DNA of 64,000 nucleotides from Marsupella aquatica (GCA_973895155.1 OZ316892.1:23684001-23748000); one strand, 5' to 3'. Counted from the first letter of the stretch, positions 47,365-60,092 are shown. Program-made: numbers and translations. The notes: generated from the sequence alone by a model not told the origin.

Positions 47365-47948
47365 TTGAATGGGCAACACAACATTTTTTTTCCCAACAAC
47401 CTCTTGGCTGACACAACATCTTTTTCTCTCAACAACCTCTTGGCCAACATGACATCTTTTCTCTCAACAACCTCTTTGCCGATATGACATCTTTACTCTG
47501 GATGACCTCTTGGCCGACACGACATCTTTTCTCTCCACGACCTGTTGGCCGACACGACATCTTTCTCTCCATGAACTCTTGGTCGACACAACATCTTTTC
47601 TCTCAACGACCTCTTGGCCGATACGACATCTCTTTTTTACCATGACCGATTGGCCGACATGACTTCTTTTCTCTCCATAACCTCTTGCCGACACAACATC
47701 TTTTTTCTCCATGACCTGTTGGCCGACACGACTTCTTTTCTCTCCACGACCTCTTGGCCAACACAACATCTTTTCTCTCAACGAACTCTTGACTGTCACG
47801 ACATCTTTACTCTTGACGACCTCTTGGCCGACACGACATCTCTTCTTTGCACAACCCCTTGGCCAAAACGACATCTTTTCTCTCCATGATCTCTTGGCTG
47901 ACACGATATCTTTTTTTCTCAACAACATCTTGGCCGACAAGGCTTCTT
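47365..47948. repeat. 35-bp tandem array, about 16 copies
   Basis: Unit close to ctcttggccgacacgacatc followed by ttttctctccacgac, 35 bp, repeated through about 580 bp with many single-base variants. It begins exactly where copia RT similarity ends. Because 35 is not a multiple of three, the open frames running through it on both strands are by-products. Confidence 0.93.
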
Positions 47949-48037
47949 TTGTCCAACGCATGGGTATTGAGCTAGTAAAACAATATAATATAGCCTGCTG
48001 CATGGTCCTAGATCTTTTCCCGGTATCCTAGGTGTGG

Positions 48038-48201
48038 AAATCCGAGATAAATTACAACATCTCCTCTTGCCATGGCCCCACATTTGACTTGGCTATCGAT
48101 CCTCGCGGTGGGTGCCTTGAAATTGGAGATAAACTACAACATCTCCTCTTGCCATGGCCCCACATTTGACTTGGCTATCGATCCTCACAGTGGGTGCCTT
48201 G
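48038..48201. repeat. 82-bp tandem duplication
   Basis: Two copies sharing 'ctcctcttgccatggcccca' and 'gacttggctatcgatcctc', differing at a handful of positions. Confidence 0.9.
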
Positions 48202-48525
48202 ACTCCCAGTTTCTGTCAGCCATTAGAACACATCATCACGAGGCATCCAAACTATGACAAAGGCTGAGGAGATCTGGTAAACAGAATCAACACTTTATCC
48301 AGAGATAACACCAGTTGAATGCAGATTGTATGTATCAAGAGAGCACCTACAAAGGATATAGCTTTTGAAGAAAAAATTTCCAGCCTTTCTCAAACAAGCA
48401 CATAGAATGTTGCTCACACATCTTGGTCGGAGACTTATTCTAACATGGCTACCACGACAAAAGGGTTCGTTCTTGTGAGCCTCAAGAGAACGGGTGCAAT
48501 CCCATGTTTCAAAATGGAAGTTGAC

Positions 48526-48589
48526 AACCCTTGTTAGAAACCTGCACAGGCATTGCCAACCCTTGTTAGAAACCTGCACAGGCATTGCC
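48526..48589. repeat. 32-bp perfect tandem duplication
   Basis: Two identical units starting aacccttgttagaaacctgc and ending caggcattgcc. Confidence 0.92.
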
Positions 48590-48732
48590 AACTTGCTCCT
48601 GCATTGTTGCCAGCTAGACTTTGAAGTGAGTGAGCTGATTCAAATGATTTGCAAAATGCACTCAGGCTTGGGTCCTCCTCTGCCCATCTGTGTCAAAGTA
48701 AGCACTTTGTACTCCACATTTTATTATTTGCC

Positions 48733-48830
48733 TCGACGAGGATTCGAACCTCCATATGGGCCTGGCCCATCCTTCCGTGGAATCTTTCACGCCACCTAGC
48801 TGCATCGCCGTTTGGTCTACAGCCCTTTGG
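48733..48830 (-). other. tRNA-like sequence, possible SINE or tRNA relic
   Basis: On the minus strand ggttcgaatcc (about 48,741-48,751) is a perfect pol III B-box/T-loop inside a short stem, and tagaccaaacggc about 60 nt upstream is an imperfect A-box. I cannot fold a complete cloverleaf, so I do not call a tRNA gene. Confidence 0.3.
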
Positions 48831-48932
48831 TGCTAGTATTTAATCCTCAGATGAATCTTGCTTGCTCCACTTCATTAGTTCTGCATACTGGTGCTAGCTG
48901 ACTTTTGACCGGTTGCTCTCGTTTGGATGCAG

Positions 48933-49007
48933 CTGTCTCTCAAGACTGAGAAGCAAAAGAAGAAGGAAGCCTACTTCCAATTAAGAAAGTATGCTGTCAA
49001 GGCTTAG
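48933..49007 (+). pseudogene. RPL35: orphan last exon of 60S ribosomal protein L35 (uL29)
   Basis: A 75-bp open exon follows a good acceptor (gtttggatgcag) and reads LSLKTEKQKKKEAYFQLRKYAVKA then TAG. This is the conserved C-terminus of eukaryotic L35, a component of the large ribosomal subunit near the exit tunnel (family form ...SLKTEREKKKEMYFPMRKYAIKA-like). None of the upstream L35 blocks, such as the KTRAIRRRLTKHQ segment, is found in the preceding kilobase or that I can see elsewhere in the window. Either the gene was cut by the transposon nest, or the exon is a displaced fragment. The exon itself is undamaged apart from one conservative-looking change (YFP to YFQ). Confidence 0.72.
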
Positions 49008-51412
49008 GGTTGTTACAATGAAATGGGTAGTAATATCTCTTTTTTGACTGTCCCCTGTGGAGATGTGAATCGGCCTTCCCTCATACTGGGCAAGTTGAGA
49101 GAAAGCAGAAATGAAAAGGTTGTGTTAACTGTTATAAGAAAATCCTCATTCTATTTCTCTCCTTGTGAGCAGGTATTGAAATAGTTTTATTCAGTTTTTC
49201 TCCTGAGATTTTTGCTTTTACCCGGAATGAAATTTCGCCCTTGGATAATACCGCATCGTCGTCACTTAAAAACCCTTGCAAGAGTTTAAGTGAGGTCGAT
49301 CTAATGTTTACCCGATTCTGGGATTTAACCTTCCACGCATCTGCGATTGCTTTGGATGGTGGTTCTCTCTGGAAGACGTGACTTCCAAGCGCGGGTGTTG
49401 CAAATATGTGGATTGTAGGGTCATCTTTCTCTGATTGGGGTTAAGAACGGAGGCAAGTAGAATCGATTCTCACGGGAACTTTGCATTTGAGAAATCAAAC
49501 CTCCTAGACAAATTGTGGACAATTGTAGAATCATCTGTTGGTTGGGGTTGAGAACAGAGGCAAGTAGAATCATTTTTCAAAGGGACTTGTATTGAGAAAC
49601 TAGAGCTCAGGCACGCCAGGAAGGCTGTGGACGACTTGTTTCTGAAGTGGACGAAGTTGCCGAGTTTCAACAGTCACTCCTATTGTGCTGGGTTCTGCAA
49701 TGTTCTTCATGAAGAGTTCACCCAACAGATGCGGTCGACCATTGAAAGTAGAACAGATGAACATGACGGTGAACGGATGACCTAACCAGAGGGTGGAAGG
49801 AACCTATCAAATTGAAGCTATGAAGAAACAGAACTCCGGCGAAAGTGTCTGCTTGTAGCACAAGAATGGGAAGAAATCTTTGATAGGATTGAGGTGCAAT
49901 AGCTGGGGTCGGCCTTCCTGCGCTTCATTGTTGTGGGTGGATCCAGACTGCATACTTTTATCAGAAACTCTTTGTTGATGCATAAAATACCTCCCTCCAT
50001 TGAGTTCAGTGGACACAATCCTCAAAATGGATGGGCTATCTTCCATTGTGCTTGCAACCCATAGATTTGTTTTTTTCCGTTTCAGAGGCTGATAGCAAGC
50101 AGAGTGCAAGGATGCTTCGTCATTTGAGCGGGGCCAAGGGGTAGAACTCAGGTGGCCACGACATTGCTACCTGGTACCAAAAATTTCTCAGATTCAACCC
50201 CTCTTCCTCAGAATGTGTGGTGTACTAACAAATGTCAGGTTCAATTGACTACTCGAGACACAAGGTGGAGCATAACAAGTGAGTCGAGTGTGTTCTAGGG
50301 AGTCATATTACCTCTGCCAGACAAAAGCCCTCAGATTCAACTCCCCTTCTAAACATTGTGGTGTTCTAAGAAAAGTCAGGTGCGATTGAACCCTCTAGAC
50401 ACAAGGTGGAGCATAACAAGTGAGTCTTGTGATAGTGGTAGTCATATTACCTCTGCCAGTCAAAAGCCCCCTAGGATAAGGCAAATAACCCCCCAGTACA
50501 AGCCAGTACCCTCCGAGTTCAACTTTGTCCTTCAAAGAGTTGGTACAAAGGAGGACACTGATAACTGTTTTTGGAGACAAAGATGTACGAGATGTACAAT
50601 ATAAGATCTTATCTCATTGTTTCCATTTCGAATCCCACATATTAACCAGAACTCTTGGTTGTCATTTGGATCCATGGTCCAACCCCTCCTAGATAAAAGT
50701 CTTAGTGTGGTGAGCTTGTAACGTGTTCCATGGTTATGAGGATCGCAGGGCTGCTCAACATGCATGTCATATCTAAGTTGGGAATGCCCAACTAAGTGCT
50801 CCTACATATTAGCAGACCTCCCAAGAAAGAAAAAGTATCTCTCCACAAAACGTATTAACACTTAGTGCTTCATCCTTACTGGAAAATCGAACGCGATGGT
50901 GTTAGGCACTGGTTACCCTCAAAAGACAAGACAGCAAAACTCTAGCAAACGGAACTAATACCGAGATCATCTATACCAAGTTGGCAGACTTCTACTGGAC
51001 TATGCACCTCAGCTTGATTTTTAACTCGGAACTTTACAGGCCAGAAAGTAGACTCGCAAGTTTGTCATCCAAGGGTTTGGAAAGGTAGTCCCTGTGACCG
51101 CAGCCTTTCTTCAGTACAACGACTTAGCTAGAATCCTGACCGCCTTTGCCGACAGAAGCCCAGGTACATGAATGGCTTCCATAGTGATATGCATAAAAAC
51201 CCTTGTAAGGTTTGTTGCAGTTCGAGGCCTAATCAAACCTAAGCCGGTTTTCAACGACACTTGACATTACCGAAAAACTATTTACGGGAAATGTCAAGGT
51301 TCTCGGCAATATATAGCAATTAGAGAAAGAACTAAGAGAAGCTGATCTACTGACACAATATCATGCTGACATTTGGATCTTCAACACTGCGGGTAAACTC
51401 AGAGATAACATT
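49008..51412. other. intergenic DNA with local duplications
   Basis: The first part is probably 3' sequence of the L35 exon. A loose duplication around 49,445-49,610 shares 'aggcaagtagaatc'. No gene recognised. Confidence 0.4.
50225..50475. repeat. tandem duplication, unit about 145 bp
   Basis: Two copies containing 'acacaaggtggagcataaca', 'agtcatattacctctgccag' and 'caaaagccc', at about 50,260-50,330 and 50,400-50,470. Confidence 0.85.
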
Positions 51413-54400
51413 TTAGGATATAAAAGATACAACAGCAGTTATGTCATCCATTTTCCCACCAAAATAGTTATAGCCCACCCTCTGAGCTTCCCGGGCAAAT
51501 GGTGACATCCCTTCATTTCTTGCCCCAGCTTTGTGCGCTTGACTAGCCAGTTCCTTGGCTACGACCTGCACCAGTGTACTCATTTAGTACAATGCAAAAG
51601 GAAGTATCAAGAAAACAAAAAAGGATGTGAGCCTCAATTCCAACCGAGGACACAGTCAGAGTGACTTTAGGGTTTACCCTAACGAAGAATGCTCTTGGCG
51701 ACTCAACTGAACATGCCTCTTTGATTGGAAACCTACTTCTGTATTACGTCGACTATCACGCTTCTTATTCCCAGCTTTCCACATGTGGCTAGTTATCAGA
51801 AAGCGCAAAGCCCGCGATCCTGCTGCCCCAGACTTCATTTTTCTAAACACTTCAGATATAATTTGAAGGATCAGATATTTAGATGACACTTACTTCGGGT
51901 CCAGATCCTTCTTGGACGACACTGTTCACAATTGCAACAATTTCATCGCTGAACAAGTTGTCAAAGAGACCATCAGATGCGAGGATAATTACGTCTCCTT
52001 TCTTGACAGATACCGTGTATACCTGAAAGACGCCACAGGGCAGGAAGTCGGGTCAGCAGAAGCTAATAAAGAGAATTCCTCATTAGGACGTCAAATCTTC
52101 ACCCCAGAGTCCCACATAGAAATACAATTCACAGAGGATCTTGAATCATTACAAATACAGCATGCAGACGTTATCAGTTTGCCTGCCTCCTTTTCTGAAA
52201 ATGCCTCGTACCTCTGCCAGTAGAGGATCGTCTCCCTCACTACCAATCTGGTAAGGAAAATTAAAGCCCCTTATCATTGGAGTCGATCCATCAATAAGAA
52301 ATCCGTCACGGATTACTAGAAAACCACTGTCCCCAATATTAACTACGTTGAGAGTCTGCATCCACAGAAGTAAAGTCTAAGTGATTCTGCCCATCATAAA
52401 CAAGTACCTGAGAGTCAAGTCCAAAAGGACTTCGAGTTAAAGAAAAAGTATTCAATCTTAGTCATTAAACTTTGATGGATGGGCCCACAGGCAATCTTCG
52501 ATGAGTTATTGCTTGGTAAGAAAAATGTGATATGAGGTCTAGGAAGAAATGTCAATCCTACAGCTAGAAACCCTTGTCAGTCAGCTACTATATTTCCCAC
52601 AGTCACACATAGCTTCACTCTGAACTATTTAGAAAAGGAAGTAGAGTAGAAAACCATTCTTGATCAATTCATGCATGAATGAAGAGCTCTAGGACCACAT
52701 AATCCGGTTATCAATAACAATCTGGGACGGAAGTCTAGATAATGAACGAATTCTGTTTAGTACCCAGAGATAACCTAGTACCTGGTTAGATATAGAAGCT
52801 ACTACTGCTGTCGTTGAACCTTGTGCTTTAGTTTTGGAGAAACTTTTTATTAGAACAGTTTTGGGATCAGAGTCTCTCTCAGCATCGCGAGCCAACTCCG
52901 CACAGTTTAACATCAACTCTCGTGCATAGAGCCCTGCATTTATGCCTGCAAAGGGATAATCCACTTAGTACCAGAGATAGAATTTTCTCAAGATGGTTTA
53001 CAATCAACCGGCTAGATCTAATCACTTCAAATTTACTGCTCTCCAAGATTACAAAACATAAGTTGACATAAAGATAAACATACCCCAAATTTCCTATCTT
53101 CAAGACAGTGAGATTAATCACCCACACCCCCGTTTAAGTCTAGTCAAGGAGAAATTTCAACCCTCACCGTTCTCGTCCTACCATCAGAGACATCACAAAT
53201 AATGTCAGGTGAGAAAGTTTAGATGGCGAAGATTACCGTCATTGGCCCACCCTCCCACCCCATCTGCAACACCTATCCAATGATCGCCCTCTATAAAAAA
53301 CGCATCCTCTCCCCCACGAGCAGCCTGCAAACAGGGTGCTCGTTAAGTTGATTTGTATGGCTATAAAAAGCATGGATATCACGCGTTTATCGCACATAAA
53401 CGCCGGCTTCATCCGCAGCCAGAAGGACGACATACTCCTTACTCATGACACCCACGCATGGCCTCAAGATATCGAACATAATTGACTTGTGAAATTCGTT
53501 GATTGACAAACTTGTGACACTTACCTTCTCAGGATGGGGAATCATGGCAGCTCCGGAATTCAAATAAGCAGGCCTTCCTTCATTTTCAGTTGCGTCATTC
53601 TTCACGTCATCACTGGAGAATCAAACAAATCAAATATTATGCTAGAACGACAGAGACTACTTTTGATCTGCGGGTGGATTTTAAGGTTTAACAACTAGGC
53701 ATTACTAGTAAATTTAATGAAGGACAACGACCCATTACAACAACTTCGCATTTCAGATTCCACTTCAAGCTGTGCGACCACCATGTCACAAATAGTCGAG
53801 CTAAATTACAATTTAAAGCAAAAAATGGAAGACATTGTTTTCGAACTGATCTCTTGGAATAATCGGCATTGTAGAAAAATTCCAGATCTTGAAGAAAACG
53901 GAATGGACTGCAGAAACACCCTGAGTATAGGTTGCAAATGACTGGGTCTCTTCGAAAGACTGGAATCTAACTCCAAGAGACACCGGAAGGAGAGATTCAG
54001 CTTTGATTACGTGCTTAGCGCTACCTGTTTTTTTTTATGTCAGGCGTGTCAACATCCTTGGCTGGGGCCTGTGGACAGAGTATCACAGCAAACGTTCGCA
54101 ATGAGCAAGTAGTCTACGTTTTAAGTCTCAGACCCCACCAAATACTGTCTGAACCACCACTCTCTCTTCACCGGGCTATCACGAATTGCACTTTACAAGA
54201 TTGAAAGCAAAGATTTTGGTCACCATACTCGACTTTGTCTTCAAATTTCAATTGCGTTCAAATCTCTTCTCAGTTTCAACCCAGAAAACTCTCCTACAGA
54301 ACATCTCTCGAATTTGAACGTCTCAATTACGTGAGAACAACCTGCCCTGCCCAAGAGGACAAAAACAGAACACATAACGATAGAATAGCGCACCTCTGAA

Positions 54401-55595
54401 GGGGGCGCAATTCCATTTGTCACCGCTGAACCGCTTGGCAGTCCTTCTAATTCAAGGCTGTCGAGCTTCTGATTGACATCGGTAACTGCGAAATTCAATT
54501 CCACGTTTTCATCTTTGGCCTCAGCGGTAGACGGTGGACTAGAGGAGTCGGAGTGTTTCACACCGTTGACAATAACGACCGGTTCCAAGCTCGAGTCTTC
54601 AGGTACTTCAGGACTTTTAGCGTGCAAATCAGACAATTCCGTGCTCAATTGGGCTTGACACTGCGCATCTCCTTCGTTCTCTAAGGAATTCGGATCCACT
54701 GCACCAGATTTCTGGTCGGGGCTGCCGAACTTGTACATAATGCTTCCATCTGCACATTCTGAGCGACAGTAGAGGCGCGAGCATCAGGATGTGCCGGGGT
54801 GGGTAAGCATAGCATAGCAAGAATGAATGATGCAGCTCGTTAAGCAACGTCCGTCCCTACCGCGCTCACTTTTGGGAAGACCTCCGTACCTGCTGCTACC
54901 AATCTAAGACCTGCTAGAAGCCTAACTTACTCCTGAATCCTAAGAAATACAAAGCAAGCTAGCACACATATGCCTTAGACGTGGTGCTGCTTTATTTCCT
55001 ATCTCGTCTGCTTTATTTCCTATCTCGTGGTGAAGGGTCTAGGGAGAATGGATCTTGTCTCCCCAGCCCACAATAAATTAACCTGATGCACACAGAATTA
55101 AAATTGCCAAATTCAAAGCGAAGGACCCAAAAGGCTGCTGCCAGAAGAGGCTCGACCTTAAAACCATCCGTCCATCCATCCATTCATTTTTAGAAGACAG
55201 AGGAAAAACCTTTACGTGTAAAGTACTTGACTCGTTAGCTTATAGGCTTGCGTGCCTTAGACTGCGAACCAGACGGTCCACCTTTTTGCATACCTACATT
55301 GAGTTCATATCAACTTTCCCCTACCACATTACCGTGATCGGACGATGCTTGCTATTACTAGCGTGATGACGGGGATGGAATGCCGGGAGGAGTCACCTCT
55401 AGTCTCTAAGAGCACGGTGCCAGCGGCAGAGCCCTGGGACCGGTCTGTCGAAGCGCATTGGCGTAAAAGGAGCAAGCTGGAATGATTCCACCTCGTTATC
55501 CGCCCGGGCCCTACATGTTGCTGCTCCACGGCGGGTATATGCAAGGCCGGACGAACTGGCTGCAGTGCTGAGAATATCAAGGCTGTGCTAGCCAT
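51413..55595 (-). CDS. PP2C-type protein phosphatase, PTC7/BIPP2C1-like, probably plastid-targeted
   Basis: Mg/Mn-dependent serine/threonine phosphatase. Eight exons join in phase: 54738-54394, 54068-54025, 53612-53525, 53324-53237, 52945-52782, 52355-52212, 52022-51894, 51565-51413, giving 384 aa from the ATG at 54,738. Numbered on that form: [12 protein letters not shown] (174-185; metal Asp180), [17 protein letters not shown] (249-257), ASDGLFDN (306-313; metal Asp308), DDITAVV (374-380; metal Asp). All core motifs are intact. The frame stays open upstream to a good acceptor at 54,759, and a minus-strand exon at 55,595-55,397 starting [11 protein letters not shown] looks like a plastid transit peptide and joins in phase through donor GTGACT; I include it as a likely first exon (total about 457 aa). 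The core is certain, the 5' exon less so. Confidence 0.85.
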
Positions 55596-58409
55596 CTTGA
55601 CGTAGACCTTCCGACTCCATTGCTGAAGCACCTCCCTCCCGATAGCTCTCGCCCCAACTTGCGTCGTGATCATGCCTTTCCTTCCAACCTCACCCAGCAA
55701 ATTCATGCTCAATTGCATGTTCTCCCGTCGGCCTCTACTAAACCCTCTCGTCGTCAATCTGCTTCCAGCAATGAATTTCCCAACCTGCTCCTCCTCCTCC
55801 TCCTCCTCGTGCCCTCTCTTCTCGCTTCCTGGGACGACAACAGCGCTGCGCTGCGCTGCCCTGCATGAATGGATTATCCTTCCCCTCAATTTCTCGAGTC
55901 CAGTGACGAATAAAATTAAAACCGACTGCGGTGTTGTTGGACCAAAGTAGCAATTCCTATACTAGCAGAGAAGAGCAAACCATTAAATTCGGCGACATTA
56001 ACATTTTCTTTCCAATCCAACCAACCACATGACAGTACCGTCGCACAGTCAAGACCGCTGCACCTGCTGCACTTCAAGACGCACTCACAGAAAACGCTCA
56101 CTCTGATGCGTTATTCATTCTCTCCTCTTCATTTGCAGAATGTCTTTCACATATTGCTGACTCTTCTACCAAAACGATAATGACTACTAAGCTCCCTGAT
56201 TCGATTTTCTCATCTACCCGACTGGTGTTGCGCTGAATCCTCCTCTCAGAACATGCGCGAACCATTCATGCCCCCGCTCTGGATTCCCCACGAAAGAAGA
56301 ACACGCACTGACGGACTCTCGCACTCTCGAATTCAGCAACAGGCCAATGTCTTGTTCTCTCCTCAGCCAAACTCACAATCTCAACCCTTTTGCTCTACTT
56401 TTTCTTTCAGTCGGACAACAGACTAGACTACTAATCGCGATAGAAAGCCAGACTAGACTACTGCTTGCGATAGAAAGCTCCGAAGACAGACGACCGACAT
56501 CTCCTCGCTCAATGCTCCGAAAGGACCGAAATCAAACGTCGCTCCTGTGTGAGATTGGCCCATGGCGCGGCATGCAATGCTCTGTCTGTTCTGCTCTTCG
56601 TAGGTGATCCCTGTAGGGCATACAAAGCTCTGTCCGCTCTGCTCTGCTCTCTCTGCATGGGTGATCCCTAGTCTACAGGTGGGGTTTTGCCGCAGGGTTT
56701 TGGAATTCTCGCTGGTTGGGACAAGAGTATTTTTTAAATTTTTTTTGGGACAAGAGTATTGCCAAATCAACATTCAAAAAGATGTCCTAATCCACAACAC
56801 CACCACAGGTATTTTTGGTACTTTTAAATATGCCATTAGAATTCACCTACCTAAACAGGAAAACCATATATGAAAATAGTGGCATGTTTGTAAGTATAGT
56901 AAAAATAGGGGAAGAATTGTGAATTTGAACATTTTAGTGATAATGTACTTAAATGTTGACTGTCAAATATAAGGTTCTAGGGATCCTTAATGGCCTTCAT
57001 GATTTTTTCATTTCTAAGTTCAGGACATTATTCGATCCACCTAACCTCCCCTTATGGATTCACCTGACCTGATCAAGAGTGATATTTTTCAGAGGTAAGT
57101 ATTAATTTATAAATTGCTTGAGCACAAAGTGCTATTCTTTGTTTCCTACATTTTTATATATAAACAGAATTCCCTTAAACTCTTTGTTTGTTAAGTATCT
57201 TACATTACAGTCTCCAGTGCAAGGCTCTTCAAAACGAGTCTCTACTAGCGGGCAACCAAGGGTCAAGGGTTCCAAGCCTTCAGCCACTTCACATTGGTTG
57301 AATCTATTGGGCCTTGACCTTGAGCCAGCACATTGCTTGAAGCTATTGGGCCTTCAAAAAGAGTCTCTACTAGCTTGGACCCAATTGGGCCTTCCAGGCT
57401 TCAACCAATGTGCTAAGCACTTTAACATGATTATGCAGTCATTAAATTAGTTCAAGGACCCCTTGGTTGTGTTATTCAACAAGTTGGAGCCATGAAGAGT
57501 TGCATGATGGATTAGGTTTGAATATGGACATAAGAAGACAAAGATTAAATGGAGGATTAGATGAAGCAGGTTCTTCTTGCACAACTAGCATAGCATATTT
57601 TTTGTTTGTGACCAATAGTATTGATGTGGCTCCACATGTGGCTAGGGATTTTGGAAGGAGCTTCCCATGTGTCGCAGTAATTGCACATAAGAAACCAATA
57701 GTCAAATACATATTTAGAATAACACTCAAGGATTTAAAGAGAAGAATTAAGGTTCCCATGGGGGTCCATAATTAATCCACAATATCTAATTGACAAAGAA
57801 GGTATCCCATTTGCATTACTCTAGATAACACCTACATTCTATTCCTTTCCAATGACAACATAGTAGCATTCTGGCATGTGAGGAGACCCACTCTGTGAAA
57901 GAAACAACAAACATGCAACCTTGTTTGCCATTGCCTCCCAGCCAAAATCCAGCAGAATTTCAGGGTCCCCTGACCTCCACTTGCATAAATTAACATGAAT
58001 TGCATAAATTCCATAGTTGTGGGGAAGCCTGTGGGACAAACAAAAACCAGGTCACGCCTGAGAACCTTTAGTTTCGGGATATGGAAACATAAGAGGTTAT
58101 ATACATGATAATTAAACAAACCCAACTCTCAGCCCTTTATGAAGATCCCATTCAAGCTTCTGACTCAATTTTGTGATTACATTTCAAAAATTTTACACTT
58201 AACTTATGTTGTCACAGATTATTCACTGATTGAGCGAAATGGATCCTAGCAAAGGTATTGCCAGTGGTGGTTTTTGCAAGAGACATACTTCATGGATCCC
58301 TACTTAAAAAAGTGTTATGTGATGGACCTCATGAGCTTTTGGTATGTTGATTTAAGGTCCATGAAGGATCTGGATCACTCATGGAGTGCATGGAATAACA
58401 CTAAACCCA

Positions 58410-58680
58410 TCAGTCAGTTTCCCACCTAGCCGCGAACCCATTAGCCAAAATCTAACCGTCATTGTCAGTTTCCCACCGGGCCACAAACCCATTAGCCAGA
58501 ATCTAACCCCTCATCTTTAAGTCTAGGGAGATCTGACCCGGAAACAGACTAGCCTGTTATCCACCTAACCACAAACCCATTAGCCAGAATCTAACTGTCA
58601 TCCCCAGTTTCCCACCTAGCCACAAACCCACTAGCAAGAATCTAACGGTCATCTTTAAGTCTAGGGAGATCTGACGGGGG
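58410..58680. repeat. interspersed tandem repeats
   Basis: 'cccattagccagaatctaac' and 'agtttcccacctagccacaa' recur four times with small changes, and 'atctttaagtctagggagat' twice. Confidence 0.85.
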
Positions 58681-59287
58681 GAAATAATTCTGGGACATTT
58701 AGATAAGGAATCTTCCTGGCATCTCGTCTCGTCCTTCACACAAGGTGACATTACCCACACTTGCGAAAAGAACAACCTTAAAAAATTGGCTGGTATCGTA
58801 AATCTTCCAAATTTAGCGTCGCAGTGTGTGATGCAACACGAGGAAACGGGCTCTGGATCCGAGGAAGGAGATACAGCAGTAGCACAGTAGAGAGCACGTC
58901 GATCCCTTGTTCCCACCAATTGCAACCGAAACAGCGCTCTGCTTTTGCAAATCCGAATGTGCCTCTGTGAATCGTATTCACCCGTTTAGGGTTCCTTTTG
59001 TAGATGTTGTCTTTTCGGTTGGGGGAGGGAAAAACCTCCAGGAAGCTCTTCTCCGTGTGCGTAGCATTTCTCCAGCACTCCGGCAATTTCGAGCGGCTTC
59101 AGCAAAGGTAAAGCTATGCCGCCTGCTCCCAACCCCAGCAAGTTGCAGAAAGTGCTGTAATCAGAAGTAATGACGTTTGGGCTTCATCAATTTGTTTCGG
59201 GACTCGCGGTCGTACCCAGAACACCCGCATTGCAGTTTGAGCTGGCAGTCTTGACATGCAATTACACCCACTGATGGCGTAGTGCAG

Positions 59288-59395
59288 CTACGTGAAGACC
59301 TGAGGGAGATGAGGTCAACGCAGAACCTCCCCGACGATTTACGACCCGTTCTTGAAATAGGTGCTGCCATCGTTAGAAGAAGAAATGCCAACCAG
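59288..59395 (+). other. possible isolated coding exon
   Basis: A 108-bp open stretch of exactly 36 codons lies between a good acceptor (gtagtgcag) and donor (cag/gtgatg) and reads LREDLREMRS, TQNLPDDLRP, VLEIGAAIVRRRNANQ. Composition looks coding, but I know no family and find no partner exon. It might be an alternative 5' exon of the downstream gene, or chance. Confidence 0.3.
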
Positions 59396-60092
59396 GTGAT
59401 GCTCCGTCTCTGAGAATGGGCTGCTTGTTTGAGACAAATTGAAGGAATAGTTATCTCCTTGAGATCCTAAATGCTGCTCAAGGAGGTAATACATAAATTT
59501 GCGTTACTATTGAGAATTTCCAGAGTGGATACTTAGCTCGAGGAATTAATAGTTAAGTTGGCGGTACTATTGAGAATTTCCAGAGTGGACGCTTATTGTG
59601 TAAGGCCCCCAAAATTGCCGATAATATTTCTACTGCACATTCCCCTTTGTATTCTCAGGAAGGCAGTCGAAACTCTCTAATCTCCAAGGTGGAGATAGCA
59701 TGCTGAGAACTTTTTGCACGAGTCTTATTTTATGAGTATGAAATTATCGTTGAGCCTCGACCTAAAATAAATCACTTCGGTACTATAAAAATAAAATCTC
59801 TGTAAAAAATTCTCTAAATTAAGTAAGACTGTTCCTGATCCAAGAAGTCTAGGTTAGCGTTTTTGCGAATACCTTCTGCTGTACATGCCTATCCTTTCAT
59901 ACCGTGTCTTCCTACTTTGAAGAGAGCTAGCTACTGGAACCCAGCTCTCTACTTTCTGCGGATGTCCTATAATAATAGTTCCTTGACTTCCTTTGCCGTT
60001 TGCTAGTGGTTAGAGAGAAAGCCAACGCTGCCTCTTTGCTCTGCTACTGGAAGACAAGCGGCAACTAAAGCTATTGTTTGTTTAGAATACCT

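Larger units (their letters stand above)
55596..60092. other. intergenic region between divergent genes
   Basis: Should hold promoters of the phosphatase (-) and the GLTSCR-domain gene (+). The acceptor just before the ATG at 60,093 (tttgtttag) suggests an intron in the 5' leader, with the leader exon possibly ending at the donor at 59,107. Otherwise no recognised gene; short repeats at 57.2-57.4, 58.4-58.7 and 59.5-59.6 kb. Confidence 0.4.

Noticed and set aside
47464-48003. 179-aa minus-strand open frame rich in KKD/VGQ repeats
   Set aside because: It is a translation of the 35-bp tandem array; the unit is not a multiple of three, and the repeats in all frames follow from the DNA repeat.
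57467-57775. 102-aa plus-strand frame
   Set aside because: It starts within repeated intergenic sequence, has no motif, and an equally long frame lies on the opposite strand.
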